A stretch of 64,000 bases of DNA from Bacteroidota bacterium (GTDB taxonomy: Bacteria; Bacteroidota; Bacteroidia; Cytophagales; Cyclobacteriaceae): the NCBI GenBank assembly GCA_016178785.1, contig JACOSO010000085.1, positions 98,338 through 162,337 on the forward strand, given 5' to 3'. Shown here in pieces: positions 36,641 to 45,404 of this stretch. The notes under the pieces are model-generated. The model ran no database searches, was not told the DNA's origin, and worked only from the letters and a program-made list of their open reading frames with translations. The position numbers and the translations under genes are program-made. The stretch's first letter is position 1. Every line of letters starts with the position of its first letter.

Positions 36641-36850
36641 ATGAAAATGATAACCCTTGAGGTCAGCGATCCAATTGCTGAAAAGGTAGCTCGAATGTCA
36701 GTCAATGAAAGGAAAGCTGTTGCCGAAATGCTTGATCGCATTCTATCCCAACGCAGAAGCCTTGACGATATTATGAAGGAGGCAAGCGAGCAGGCGAGGA
36801 AGAATGGATTGACCCCAGAAAAACTTGAAGAGCTGCTCAAAGGCGAATAA
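36641..36850 (+). CDS. Antitoxin of PIN-type toxin-antitoxin pair
   Basis: 69 residues from the ATG at 36641, after a Bacteroidota-like stretch ATTTGTAATATG. It is a small helical protein with MITLEVSDPIAEKVARMS and charged heptads (EMLDRILSQRRSLDDIM), plus a charged C-terminal helix ending EELLKGE. It sits 1 base into the toxin start (TAATG overlap), the classic order antitoxin-toxin. It would bind and block the PIN RNase and repress the operon. Confidence 0.8.
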   Translation: MKMITLEVSDPIAEKVARMSVNERKAVAEMLDRILSQRRSLDDIMKEASEQARKNGLTPEKLEELLKGE

Positions 36851-37260
36851 TGCGATTTGTTTTTGATTGCAATGTTTTGATAAGTGCTTTGCTGGATGAG
36901 AATTCCGTTCCCGCTCAAGCCCTTAAAAAAGCCAAATCATCTTCAGCTCTGCTGATTTCAACTTCTGTTTTTGCCGAATTGATAGAAGTGCTTATGCGTC
37001 CAAAATTTGATAAATATGTTTCTCCCGAGATACGATTGTCATTCTTACAGGAATATGAATTGCTATGTACTTCGGTAAAAATCATTTACAAAGTTGATGT
37101 CTGCCGCGACTCTAAAGACAACATGTACCTTGAACTTGCTCTTTCAGGAAAAGCGGATTGCATCATTTCTGGTGATCCAGATCTACTGTCCCTGAATCCG
37201 TTTCAAAATATTCCAATAATTACTCCTAAAGAGTTCATCATGATGTTTGCTGAGGTATAA
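36850..37260 (+). CDS. PIN-domain toxin (COG1569-like RNase)
   Basis: 136 residues. PIN fold: first Asp in FVFDCNVLISALL (residue about 5), central ISTSVFAELIEVL and the late Asp block DSKDNMYLELALSGKADCIISGDPDLL. These acidic residues bind metal for RNA cleavage. The N-terminal DCNVLISALL and SGDPDLL motifs match the COG1569 group of PIN toxins. Overlaps the antitoxin stop by one base. Confidence 0.88.
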   Translation: MRFVFDCNVLISALLDENSVPAQALKKAKSSSALLISTSVFAELIEVLMRPKFDKYVSPEIRLSFLQEYELLCTSVKIIYKVDVCRDSKDNMYLELALSGKADCIISGDPDLLSLNPFQNIPIITPKEFIMMFAEV

Positions 37261-37320
37261 ATGACCAGCATAAAGCATCTTGCTATAAATCTGTAACTTG
37301 TAATTTTGCAACTTAGGTAA

Positions 37321-38448
37321 ATGATGCTCTGCGCCTCTGTCCATCCTCTTGTTTTTGTTTTTTCATTTGCTGCCCGCACCTCGCGTGGCCCAATGAAAGA
37401 AAAGACCTCGTGGTTCATCCGCTTGTGGGATGACAGCAATCCCGAAGTTTACGGACTTGGAGAATGTGGCCCTCTCCCGGGATTGAGTAAAAAGCATGGA
37501 ATTGAATTTGAAACGGTTCTGGCAGAGGAGATCAATGTTTTCCAATCGAAAAAATTACTGATGCCTTCTGGAGACAGTCTATCTGCTTTAAATGATTTTT
37601 TTCAATCAAATAAAATCGGTCGCGAGTATTCATCCATTGCCTTTGGATTGGAAACAGCGCTCTTGGATTTGATGCAAGGTGGCAAGCGAATCATTTTCAA
37701 AAACAAATTCATTGAGCAGACTCCCGTACCTATCAATGGACTTGTTTGGATGGGGGGGCTCGACTTCATGTTGCAGCAGGTGGAGATAAAGATCCGCGAT
37801 GGCTACCGCTGTGTGAAGCTGAAAGTGGGTGGACTTGATTTTGAAAAGGAATGTGATGTGCTGCAGTACATCCGCAGAAAATATTTTCGCGAGAATATCG
37901 AGATCAGGCTTGATGCCAATGGCGCGTTCAAAAAAGAGGATGCGTTAGATAAAATCAACTCGCTAAAGAGGTTTAATATTCACTCAATTGAGCAGCCCAT
38001 CAAACCAGGCTTACCTGAGATGGAAGAGATTTGTGCAAAGTCGCCTATACCGATCGCTCTTGATGAAGAATTGATTGGTGTCAACACTCCTGAGCAGAAA
38101 GAAGGGTTGTTGAAATGGCTTAGACCTCGCTTCATTATTCTAAAACCAACATTGCATGGAGGTTTGTTAGGATGCGATGAATGGATCAAGCTTGCTGAAA
38201 AGCAAAACATCGGTTGGTGGATGACGTCTGCGCTGGAATCAAACATCGGGTTGAATGCGATCGCGCAGTTCACTTCTCAGTACTCGTCTACATTGCATCA
38301 TGGCCTCGGCACCGGTCAGATTTATGAAAATAATTTTCCTTCACCGTTACTCGCGGACAAAGGATTGCTTCAATACCAATCAAAAGAAAAGTGGGACTTG
38401 ACGAATTTATTTCCGCAAGAGGCAGGAGAGAAGCTGTATTTGGAATAG
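37321..38448 (+). CDS. menC: o-Succinylbenzoate synthase (menaquinone pathway)
   Basis: 375 residues, enolase superfamily. The N-terminal capping region contains the family motif RTSRGPMKEKTSWFIRLWD. Barrel residues: Lys166 and Lys168 in VKLKVGG, Asp198 in RLDANGA, Glu224 in SIEQP, Asp248 in ALDEEL and Lys275 in ILKPTLHGG. These match MenC, which dehydrates SHCHC to o-succinylbenzoate in menaquinone synthesis, fitting a Bacteroidota with menaquinone. Monocistronic here; other men genes are not in the window. Confidence 0.9.
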   Translation: MMLCASVHPLVFVFSFAARTSRGPMKEKTSWFIRLWDDSNPEVYGLGECGPLPGLSKKHGIEFETVLAEEINVFQSKKLLMPSGDSLSALNDFFQSNKIGREYSSIAFGLETALLDLMQGGKRIIFKNKFIEQTPVPINGLVWMGGLDFMLQQVEIKIRDGYRCVKLKVGGLDFEKECDVLQYIRRKYFRENIEIRLDANGAFKKEDALDKINSLKRFNIHSIEQPIKPGLPEMEEICAKSPIPIALDEELIGVNTPEQKEGLLKWLRPRFIILKPTLHGGLLGCDEWIKLAEKQNIGWWMTSALESNIGLNAIAQFTSQYSSTLHHGLGTGQIYENNFPSPLLADKGLLQYQSKEKWDLTNLFPQEAGEKLYLE

Positions 38449-38458
38449 AATTAAAAAG

Positions 38459-39304
38459 TCATCTTTCGCCATTGGCGGCTAATAGACGAATCCATATCGA
38501 GTTAAGTTTATTTTTGGGTGAAGACGGACACACATGAAAACTCAAGTCAGGAGTTTCATCTCGACAGGTTCTTCTGAGCATTTCCGGGCACGTGCTAAAA
38601 TCTATTTTTAAATCCTCATGATCGTTTTGTATAGAATAAAGGTGTACATATTCATCAGTAACTTCATTTTCTAGACATTTTATTTCGGAATAGAGAACAA
38701 CATGTTCGTTTCTTATTCGGAATAAATCCTTGGGAAGTAGATTTTCATCCAGGATCATGACCGAAGAGATTCTATTAAATTCTTCAATCCATATTCTACT
38801 GACATATAAGTGCCTCACCATATTTGAAGTGCCTATTAGGTAGTTGAAATTGTTTCTTTTGTCCATCATGAAAACAACAGGCCAATAGGAGTAACCTGTC
38901 ATTCTTTCTTCTAAACCTCCTAGTGTTAAAATTCTTCTGTCTTCATAATTGAAAACCAGCATTCTGTAGCTCGCCAAGCTGTCGTTTTTGTTATAATAAA
39001 TAATTTCACGTACGTCATTCTTTTTATTGAACCCCACCTTAACAAAATCCGACTCATCCGGTGTTCCATTCAAAGGCTTAAAGTCTTTGAAATTAAAGGA
39101 AGGATAATTTTTATAAGTTAATGGCTCCATCTTTGAAAAGTCGAGTGCTTTTGACATCTCGTAAACCTCGCCTATGGAGAAGGCATTACAAATCACCTGA
39201 GCACAAATACTTTGATAAAGGAACAGACATGATAGAAGAGAAATTATTCGAATCACCAGCGAGATGCGTTTACCATTAGTTAGTAACAAATTTAGGATAG
39301 TCAT
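38459..39304 (-). CDS. Exported hypothetical protein
   Basis: 281 residues. A hydrophobic leader (LVIRIISLLSCLFLYQSICAQ) gives export. The mature part has mixed beta structure (REIIYYNKNDSLASYRMLVF, GYSYWPVVFMMDKRNNFNYLIG) and six cysteines in the C-terminal third (CLENE, TCPEMLRRTCRDE, HVCPSS). No family recognised. Convergent with menC and 50 bases downstream of the Rieske gene on the same strand. Base use is AT-richer than menC. Confidence 0.6.
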   Translation of the reverse strand: MTILNLLLTNGKRISLVIRIISLLSCLFLYQSICAQVICNAFSIGEVYEMSKALDFSKMEPLTYKNYPSFNFKDFKPLNGTPDESDFVKVGFNKKNDVREIIYYNKNDSLASYRMLVFNYEDRRILTLGGLEERMTGYSYWPVVFMMDKRNNFNYLIGTSNMVRHLYVSRIWIEEFNRISSVMILDENLLPKDLFRIRNEHVVLYSEIKCLENEVTDEYVHLYSIQNDHEDLKIDFSTCPEMLRRTCRDETPDLSFHVCPSSPKNKLNSIWIRLLAANGER

Positions 39305-39354
39305 TTAGTTGAATTTGCTAAAATGAATCAGGGGTTTTATTTATTTAGGTTTTG

Positions 39355-39759
39355 TCAACCCACGCTAAGCGTTGTCCCGCTCAACGTGGTTTGGTATTGT
39401 GCTAATGGAGACGGAGGAGGGCCACTAATCACATAGCCATTGAGGCCAAAGACTCCGCCATGGCAAGGGCAAACAAAATCTTTATTCGTGACATTGAAAT
39501 TAACCCTGCAACCAGCATGAGTGCAAATATTGGATAAAGCAAGATAAGTCGATTGACCTGTACACACAATGTAGATGTTGTTTACCAAGATAACTCCGCC
39601 TACAGTTTTCAAATCGCTGTATTTAGGATCTGAAAGATCGATACTGAAATTAGTTGAGGGCTTTGGGTTGAATGATTCCTTCGAGCATTCTGTTAAGGTC
39701 TGTGTCGCCAACCCAAGGCAGACCACCGTTGTGTCTTTCAAAAAATCCCTGCGATTCAT
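39355..39759 (-). CDS. Rieske 2Fe-2S protein with export signal
   Basis: 134 residues. Begins MNRRDFLKDTTVVCLGLA, a twin-arginine-type leader. The Rieske cluster ligands are Cys79 and His81 in CTHAGC and Cys97 and His100 in CPCHGG. It is a short stand-alone Rieske protein in the periplasm, probably an electron carrier; no cytochrome b partner is adjacent. The Cys14/Cys25 region may act as a lipobox alternative. Preceded by a barrel gene on the same strand. Confidence 0.87.
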   Translation of the reverse strand: MNRRDFLKDTTVVCLGLATQTLTECSKESFNPKPSTNFSIDLSDPKYSDLKTVGGVILVNNIYIVCTGQSTYLALSNICTHAGCRVNFNVTNKDFVCPCHGGVFGLNGYVISGPPPSPLAQYQTTLSGTTLSVG

Positions 39760-39805
39760 CCGTGTTCTTAAATATAAGGGCCATCAATTTAGATTTCTCT
39801 TACAA

Positions 39806-39842
39806 TGAAAAAAAGGGCACAAACTGTTGCTTGTGCCCTTAC
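39806..39842 (-). terminator. Rho-independent terminator of the beta-barrel gene
   Basis: Stem AAGGGCACAA / TTGTGCCCTT (39813-39822 and 39831-39840) with 8-nt loop. On the minus strand the stem is followed by a run of seven T. It lies just downstream of the barrel gene and upstream of the Rieske gene. Confidence 0.85.
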
Positions 39843-39860
39843 CTGAGTTTGTTTGATTAA

Positions 39861-40445
39861 TTATTTCTTTCCACCACCAACGAAGAATCCAAGGCGAAGT
39901 CCAAAATAACTGTTCTTAAACTCGCCACCGCCACTTGGATCTTTTGTATTGGAAACAATATTGTAATCGGCTGACATGCTGAAATGATGGAAATCAAAGC
40001 CCAGTCTAGGATAAAGACCAAACTTAGATTCAGCGGCTGCTATTTGAGTACTTGTTCCACTGCCACTAACATCTGCTTTTACTGCAGCCATGGAATAGAA
40101 ACCGATGCCAAGACCACCGAAAGGCCTGAAGTCTCCACCGCTGCCAAAGTAATATTGACCATTAACAGTGTAGGAACTAATGCCTGCGATACTGAGAGTA
40201 GCACTACCAATGCTTTGAGAATATCCCCTCGTAATCACAGCAGCTTCCATCCTCAACCCGATAGATAAATTGTCTTGAATTCTGTAAGCAGGCTCGAATG
40301 TTGCGAGGACACCACCGCTTGAACCGTTACCAGACGCCCCAGCGTAGCCAACACCAAAGCCGACTTTAAACTTCTTGTAATCTTGCGCATAAGCGAAAGA
40401 AGTCACAAGAAGAGCAAGAGCAAAAACAAACGTAAATCTTTTCAT
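39861..40445 (-). CDS. Outer-membrane beta-barrel protein
   Basis: 194 residues from the ATG at 40445; the longer upstream frame is not used because the signal peptide FTFVFALALLVTSFAYAQ starts exactly there. The mature part has alternating strands (FKVGFGVGYAG, GLRMEAAVITRGY, FRPFGGLGIGFYSMAAV, YPRLGFDFHHFSMSADYNIV) and ends GLRLGFFVGGGKK. This is a small OmpW/OmpA-like porin fold of the outer membrane. Ends with a strong terminator. Confidence 0.8.
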   Translation of the reverse strand: MKRFTFVFALALLVTSFAYAQDYKKFKVGFGVGYAGASGNGSSGGVLATFEPAYRIQDNLSIGLRMEAAVITRGYSQSIGSATLSIAGISSYTVNGQYYFGSGGDFRPFGGLGIGFYSMAAVKADVSGSGTSTQIAAAESKFGLYPRLGFDFHHFSMSADYNIVSNTKDPSGGGEFKNSYFGLRLGFFVGGGKK

Positions 40446-40591
40446 TTTAGTTAAGTTTAGTTTTAATAATGGTCGCAAGAAAACGAAAATGATTAAACAA
40501 TATAAGTTATTTCCCTTAAACTTATTAGAGAAAGTTAGATAATAACGTTCACTTGATGTAAGGTTCATTGCATTACTTTTATGTTTTAATT

Positions 40592-40987
40592 ATGCGTCAG
40601 GTTGATGTCAAAATAAATTCGCTGCCCCAGTTGTACGAACTTCTTCCTGAACATGAGCGACTAATTGTTGATGTACTCAGGCAGATAGTCAAAGAAAATT
40701 TACCTAAGTCGTGCAAGGAAAAGATATCGTTCAACGTGCCCTACTTCTATGGCAAAAAAGGAATCAGTATTATCTGGCCTTCCACCGTTCCTCGTGGAGG
40801 AATTAAGAATGGAGTTTTATTCGGCCTTTGGTATGGCAACAAATTAAAGGATGTAGACAGGTATCTTATCCACGGCACTAACAAACAGATTTTTTATAAA
40901 ATTTATCATTCGGTAGAAGAGATCAACGAACGCGCTATTGTTAAACTGTTGAAAGAAGCGATTGAGGTTGATGAGCAGTGGAGGTGA
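40592..40987 (+). CDS. DUF1801-family protein
   Basis: 131 residues from the ATG at 40592 (an earlier TTG is in frame). Belongs to the DUF1801/YdhG-like group: LPEHERLIVDVLRQIVKENL, SCKEKISFNVPYFYGKKGISI, and the later GLWYGNKLKD. These small alpha-beta proteins occur with YdeI-type proteins and their function is not known. A similar domain is part of the YdeI gene at 44776. Starts 146 bases from the barrel gene, opposite strand. Confidence 0.72.
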   Translation: MRQVDVKINSLPQLYELLPEHERLIVDVLRQIVKENLPKSCKEKISFNVPYFYGKKGISIIWPSTVPRGGIKNGVLFGLWYGNKLKDVDRYLIHGTNKQIFYKIYHSVEEINERAIVKLLKEAIEVDEQWR

Positions 40988-41249
40988 TATTAGCAGTCAC
41001 TCAGCTGACTTAAAATCCTTGTTTCCCTGTATACTCCAAAAGGAGTAGGTGTTTTCCGTGTAAGATTATCTTTATTTTTTACTATAAATTGTTCCTGCAA
41101 ATCTTGATAAAATCTCCATTCAGCATTCGTTTATTATGAGATAATTAATAATACTGACATTGAAGTATGTGCTTTTGATAGTTAATCAGTATCCGTTCTG
41201 TCTATTGTTCCTATTATTGCCGGTATCTGCATTGTACTAAAAATGTTTG

Positions 41250-41951
41250 TTAAGTCACTTCACTCTTTCCTTCCGCCCTCTCATACCTTCTCAGATATAG
41301 GTAAACTATGGTTGGAAGAAAAAATAGCTGAAACAATGACAGTACTAATGATGGAAGACCATTTAATAACTTTCCGTTATTATCATTTATTAAAAGCTGT
41401 TGTCCAAGTGGGCCTTGAGAGAAGACAACAATATTAAAGAGATTCCAACCCAGATGGAGTCCGATTGGTAAATACAATGACTTGGTCTTTGCAAAGGCTA
41501 GCGCATACATCAACCCCCAAATTCCTGTTGAGAAAAACACGTAAATCATTTGTATTGGATTCCCCAATACACCGTAGGAAAACCAATGATATATTCCAAA
41601 AGCAATTGAGGAAATCAGGCAAGCTTTATTTATGCCAATTTTTTGAATTAGAATGTACAGAAGAGCTCCCCTGAAAATCAGTTCTTCAAATAGCACTGAG
41701 TTTAATGTCCACCAGGAAGATGTGGCGAAGTTCTTAGCAGTAAAGTCATTATTTAGCGTCCAATGATTATTTGTCAGAGTTGTAGTCGTTAAACAATAAA
41801 TTGTAAAACAAATCGCAGCAGTGAGAAAACCAAAAAGAAAATTAAAAAGTCGTCCTTTTGTCGGCTTGATCCCAAGCGCTGTTAAATCTTTTTTTTCAAA
41901 TAACCACAGCAATAGCCATGATATAATAAGTTGAATTAATATTCCAATCAT
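41250..41951 (-). CDS. CPBP-family intramembrane metalloprotease
   Basis: 233 residues with about seven membrane helices. The CPBP/CAAX-protease motifs are visible: EE-x3-R in FEELIFRGALL, a second metal His in FGIYHWFSYG and the third in GLHLGWNLF. Family members are prenyl-processing or bacteriocin-immunity proteases in the inner membrane. Stand-alone here, between a DUF1801 gene and a lipoprotein gene. Confidence 0.87.
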   Translation of the reverse strand: MIGILIQLIISWLLLWLFEKKDLTALGIKPTKGRLFNFLFGFLTAAICFTIYCLTTTTLTNNHWTLNNDFTAKNFATSSWWTLNSVLFEELIFRGALLYILIQKIGINKACLISSIAFGIYHWFSYGVLGNPIQMIYVFFSTGIWGLMYALAFAKTKSLYLPIGLHLGWNLFNIVVFSQGPLGQQLLINDNNGKLLNGLPSLVLSLFQLFFLPTIVYLYLRRYERAEGKSEVT

Positions 41952-42258
41952 AAATCAATTTGTTAGTTTCGGATAAAAGTCCATTACAAATTCTCTTAAC
42001 CACAATACAGTTTCCCGAATGTTGTTGGGAATGGGTTAAGAAATTTTAATAAATCGCCAGTTTGGCCTTTGCTCATCAGTTTTGAATTTGCATTGTCAAA
42101 GTTAATTTCTTGCAATCAAGTTCAAAGTTGTAGTGTCGCCAAAATAGTTAACCATTTACAGCAGATCCGGCAATAGACAGCTTATGCTTTCAAATCCAGT
42201 AAAATAGTTAAGCCACCCTTGTCGGAAGGTGGCTGAACATGAAACCCGTTTTTTTTAT
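41952..42258. other. Intergenic stretch with one hairpin
   Basis: About 307 bases upstream of the CPBP gene. It contains the hairpin at 42211-42234 at the end of the NTF2-like lipoprotein gene and otherwise nothing I can identify. Confidence 0.4.
42211..42234 (-). terminator. Hairpin, possible terminator
   Basis: Stem AGCCACC / GGTGGCT around a 10-nt loop, downstream of the lipoprotein gene on the minus strand. The T-tract is weak (TTAACTATTTTA), so termination is uncertain. Confidence 0.4.
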
Positions 42259-43140
42259 TTAGAATTTCCCATTGATATTTTTCCAATTCTCTTTAGTAGG
42301 AATAGGTTCAATGGTGTCCCAGTGCTCGGCTATTTTTCCATTCTCAACTCTGAACAAGTCATAAAAGGACGAGTGTTTGCCGCCTATCTGACCCTCACTC
42401 ACCGCAAGTACGAAGTTACCCTCGCCTAAAACTTTATGAATTTTGTCGTACTTCATTGTAATACCTTGCTTGGCCATTTCGCCTAATGCTTTTCCAAGTC
42501 CTGAAAGTTGGTCAGGAATCATGGGGTTGTGTTGTATATAGTTGTCACCACTGAAGTATTCGGCTAATTTTTCTATTTTTCCATTGACAAGAATGTCGTC
42601 AACAAACTGTTTTATAAATTTCTTGTTCGTTTCTGTTTTCTCAAGGTCGGTTATCGTTGTTGAACCGTCTGTCATGGTGTGACCGCTGGGATTTGGTTTG
42701 GCTGTTTCTTGCAAGTTGTCCCAATGCTCTACAATTAAGCCGTTCTCAAATCGGAAAATATCAAAGCCAATTTTTGGACCAAAGAAATTGTAGTCGGTGT
42801 GAGCAAATACAAAATCACCATCCTGAAACACCCTAATGGTATTTACCTTAGCCGAATTAGGAGGTAGTGCATGCAGCAATGCTCCAAAGCCTGCGAGTCC
42901 GTCAGCAACCCCAAGATTGTGTTGGATATACTTGTTCGGATTAATGTACCCAACAGGTTCACTTGCTCCTGTCTCAATGGCTTTCAATAAAGCCGTAACT
43001 TTTTCTTTGTTTGTCATTGTATTCGTTTTTACGGTTGTTGAATCACTTGCTGTCTGCATCTCATTAGTTTTTCCGGTTGAACAAGTGGAAAATGTCACCA
43101 ATGTTGCCAACGCAAGTATTGTTTTTGTTTTGTTTTTCAT
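42259..43140 (-). CDS. Lipoprotein with two tandem SnoaL/NTF2-like domains
   Basis: 293 residues. Lipobox FSTC (Cys20) after a hydrophobic leader. Two NTF2-like modules follow in tandem (about 45-165 and 170-285), each with YIQHN near the start and FDIFRFENGLIVEHWDN or YDLFRVENGKIAEHWDT near the end. The repeat shows an internal duplication. Cavity proteins of this type are often uncharacterised cyclases/hydrolases; the outer or inner membrane anchor is through lipid. It sits 86 bases after an AraC regulator on the same strand. Confidence 0.85.
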   Translation of the reverse strand: MKNKTKTILALATLVTFSTCSTGKTNEMQTASDSTTVKTNTMTNKEKVTALLKAIETGASEPVGYINPNKYIQHNLGVADGLAGFGALLHALPPNSAKVNTIRVFQDGDFVFAHTDYNFFGPKIGFDIFRFENGLIVEHWDNLQETAKPNPSGHTMTDGSTTITDLEKTETNKKFIKQFVDDILVNGKIEKLAEYFSGDNYIQHNPMIPDQLSGLGKALGEMAKQGITMKYDKIHKVLGEGNFVLAVSEGQIGGKHSSFYDLFRVENGKIAEHWDTIEPIPTKENWKNINGKF

Positions 43141-43226
43141 ATCGTTTTGATTTGCGATACAAAGGACACAGAAAAAACCCGCCCTTGAAAGGTGAAAAAC
43201 TTCCTTTGAATGATACTTTTCGGATG

Positions 43227-44093
43227 TTACAAATGAGATTCCCGAAACTCTGTGGGAGTGTTTCCGGTCTGAAGCTTGAAGTACTTGATAAAGTTTGTTG
43301 TTTCACCGAATCCTAATAGAAAAGCGATTTCCTTGATCGCCTGATTGGTATGGACAAGAAGTCGTTTAGCTTCCAAGATCACACGTTCATTTATTATTTC
43401 TTTAGGAGACTTTCCCAGTATGGCTGAAGTCGCGTTGCTTAATCTCTTCTCAGACACATGAATCTTGTCGGCATACTCTTTAACAGACTTCGTTGTCAGG
43501 AAATGGTTGTCAAGAAGTTCGTTAAATAATAAAGTGTAATCCAGGTTAGGGCCCTTTGGCATTTCTCTGAATCCTTGCTTCCGTTTTTCACGATGGGCTT
43601 CCATCAGGAAGTTATGCAAATGGTTTTGAAGTATCTCGTAATGAAATTCCTTTGATTGATTCATCAATTCACTTTTCATAGCCTTAATTGTATCATTGAA
43701 TAGCTTGTTTGAAGCCCCTGATTTCAATGGAGTATTGTCCAATAGGTCATGAAATAGAATTGTACTCTGAAGAAACTTCAAATCATCATTATTTCGACAG
43801 AAGAAATTATCAGTGAAAAGAATCAAGTCGCCTTCAATATTTTCTGAAGAGTCAAAGAAATGAACTTTTCCTTTTTTAATGAATAAGACTGAATTAGGTA
43901 CGAGCTTAACAGGCTGAAAATCTATCAAGTGAGTTCCGCTCCCTTTGCGAATAAAAAGAATATGGTAAAAGTCAGCGCGATGTGGCGAAGTAAGTAATTG
44001 CCTATGCTTTTCATAAAGTGCTTGAATGGAGAGCATCTCAAATTCCAGTCTAAGCCCCGGTTTGAATTTGTAATTAATGATTTCTGCTTTCAT
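43227..44093 (-). CDS. AraC family transcriptional regulator
   Basis: 288 residues. N-terminal cupin-like arm (HRADFYHILFIRKGSGTHLI, KLVPNSVLFIKKGKVHFF) of ~110 residues, a linker, and a C-terminal HTH pair: KSVKEYADKIHVSEKRLSNA and IKEIAFLLGFGETTNFIKYF, then the signature TPTEFR. Located immediately upstream of the double-NTF2 lipoprotein, which it may control. Confidence 0.88.
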   Translation of the reverse strand: MKAEIINYKFKPGLRLEFEMLSIQALYEKHRQLLTSPHRADFYHILFIRKGSGTHLIDFQPVKLVPNSVLFIKKGKVHFFDSSENIEGDLILFTDNFFCRNNDDLKFLQSTILFHDLLDNTPLKSGASNKLFNDTIKAMKSELMNQSKEFHYEILQNHLHNFLMEAHREKRKQGFREMPKGPNLDYTLLFNELLDNHFLTTKSVKEYADKIHVSEKRLSNATSAILGKSPKEIINERVILEAKRLLVHTNQAIKEIAFLLGFGETTNFIKYFKLQTGNTPTEFRESHL

Positions 44094-44157
44094 TGTTAGC
44101 TAGCGGAATCTTGACCGGTCGTTTTCTCTCGTTCGAGTCATTCGTAAGAGGACTCCC

Positions 44158-44733
44158 TTATATCGATATATTTTGCTTAATAAATTCTGTGGTAACTATT
44201 GAAGCAAACTCATTGTTCAAACTTGCAAGTGCAGTTTCGTGTATTAATTCGGCTGAAAAATTTTGTCCATCAATGCCCTTTTTATTGAATGTTGCAGTTG
44301 CGTCTGAAACAAGAAAAGTTTCAAAGCCAAAATTCCCTGCCATTCTGGTAGTTGTAGAAACGCAATGGTCAGTTGTCAAACCGACAATAACAAGCTTAGA
44401 GATTTTTGCGTTGTCGAGTTGTTCTTTGAGACTTGTGCCAATAAAAGCACTGTTTACATTCTTTTTAATTATCGTCTCCCCGTCAATTGGCTTAACGACA
44501 TCTTTAAATTCATTTCCTTCGTTTGTCTCGTTAAGTAAAGATGTTGGGATAGATGAACAATGCTTAATATGAAAAATCGGAAGATTATTTTCTCTCCATA
44601 TTTTCAAAAGTTCGCTTGCATTTTTTTCTGCGTTCGGATTGTTTCTTTGCCCACCCCAATACTCTAAATTGTCAAATCCTTTTTGAATGTCAATTAGAAT
44701 TAAAGCTGGTTTATTACCTTTTGATATGCTCAT
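44158..44733 (-). CDS. Isochorismatase-like cysteine hydrolase
   Basis: 191 residues. Catalytic triad of the family: Asp in LILIDIQKGF (residue about 15), Lys in IIKKNVNSAF (about 91) and Cys in TTDHCVSTTTRM (about 119). Fold and motifs match the isochorismatase superfamily, close to nicotinamidase-like or ureidoacrylate-type hydrolases; the exact substrate is unknown. It is downstream of the YdeI gene on the same strand with 42 bases between, so possibly in the ArsR operon. Confidence 0.86.
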   Translation of the reverse strand: MSISKGNKPALILIDIQKGFDNLEYWGGQRNNPNAEKNASELLKIWRENNLPIFHIKHCSSIPTSLLNETNEGNEFKDVVKPIDGETIIKKNVNSAFIGTSLKEQLDNAKISKLVIVGLTTDHCVSTTTRMAGNFGFETFLVSDATATFNKKGIDGQNFSAELIHETALASLNNEFASIVTTEFIKQNISI

Positions 44734-44775
44734 TTTACGTTTTTTATGTTCGAAATCATTTTCTCATCGAATGTA

Positions 44776-45390
44776 CTAATCCTCTAATCCTTTTCCATCA
44801 AGAATTTGCTGCATGTATTTTTCAATTCTTGCCTCGCGGGTCTTGGACTGTTTCGCTGAAGAAAAATAAAGAAGGTATCCTTTTTGCCGCCCTGGCGTCA
44901 GTGCATAAAATGCTTTCTTCAAGACAGGAGTTGCATCCAATACATTTTGAAATTCTTCGGGCATATTAAATTCTGAGGTCTTTTTTAGAGGCACTTTCAA
45001 ACCGGCTTTTTCCACTTTAATTGCTTCTTTGATATAGGCTTTTAGGATGGATTCCATCTTAACTATCTCCTCAGCATTGGTGAACCGAATCTGGCGAGCT
45101 GCCTGCACATTCTCGGTTTGTTGGACGAGAATACAATTTGGGTCTTTTAACAAGGCGCCTTTCATAAACAACAGCGCACAGTATTCTTTAAACCCGTGTA
45201 TTAAAACGATGTTACTATTCTCAAACGTGTAACAAGGACAACCCCACTTCAATTCCTCGGTGAGCCCACAGTCAAGAACAATCATTCTCAATCTATCATA
45301 TTCTTCCTGCCACTTTCCTGCCTTGCCGTCAGGCAGGTTGGCTTTATTAAAGAACCAATCAACCTTGGGATTCGTGCTAGTTTTTGCCAT
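44776..45390 (-). CDS. YdeI/OmpD-associated family protein
   Basis: 204 residues. N-terminal DUF1801-like half (LRMIVLDCGLTEELKWGCPC, IVLIHGFKEYCALLFMKGAL) and C-terminal YdeI half (KTSEFNMPEEFQNVLDA, AFYALTPGRQKGYLLYFSSAK, EARIEKYMQQILDGKG). Function unknown; linked to OmpD regulation in enterobacteria by name only. Residues 18-25 (NLPDGKAG) are absent from family relatives, where FFNKA runs directly into KWQEE. They are encoded by the palindromic repeat at 45317-45337. Last gene of the ArsR-SRPBCC-DoxX-DUF4256 operon. Confidence 0.85.
   Translation of the reverse strand: MAKTSTNPKVDWFFNKANLPDGKAGKWQEEYDRLRMIVLDCGLTEELKWGCPCYTFENSNIVLIHGFKEYCALLFMKGALLKDPNCILVQQTENVQAARQIRFTNAEEIVKMESILKAYIKEAIKVEKAGLKVPLKKTSEFNMPEEFQNVLDATPVLKKAFYALTPGRQKGYLLYFSSAKQSKTREARIEKYMQQILDGKGLED
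45317..45337. repeat. Short GC-rich palindrome inserted in-frame in YdeI gene
   Basis: CCTGCCTTGCC and the facing GTCAGGCAGG form an imperfect palindrome. In translation it adds LPDGKAG to a region where family relatives have no such residues. Same family as the repeats at 45936-45956 and 46194-46212. Confidence 0.75.
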
Positions 45391-45404
45391 AGTATGTTAT
45401 TTTG

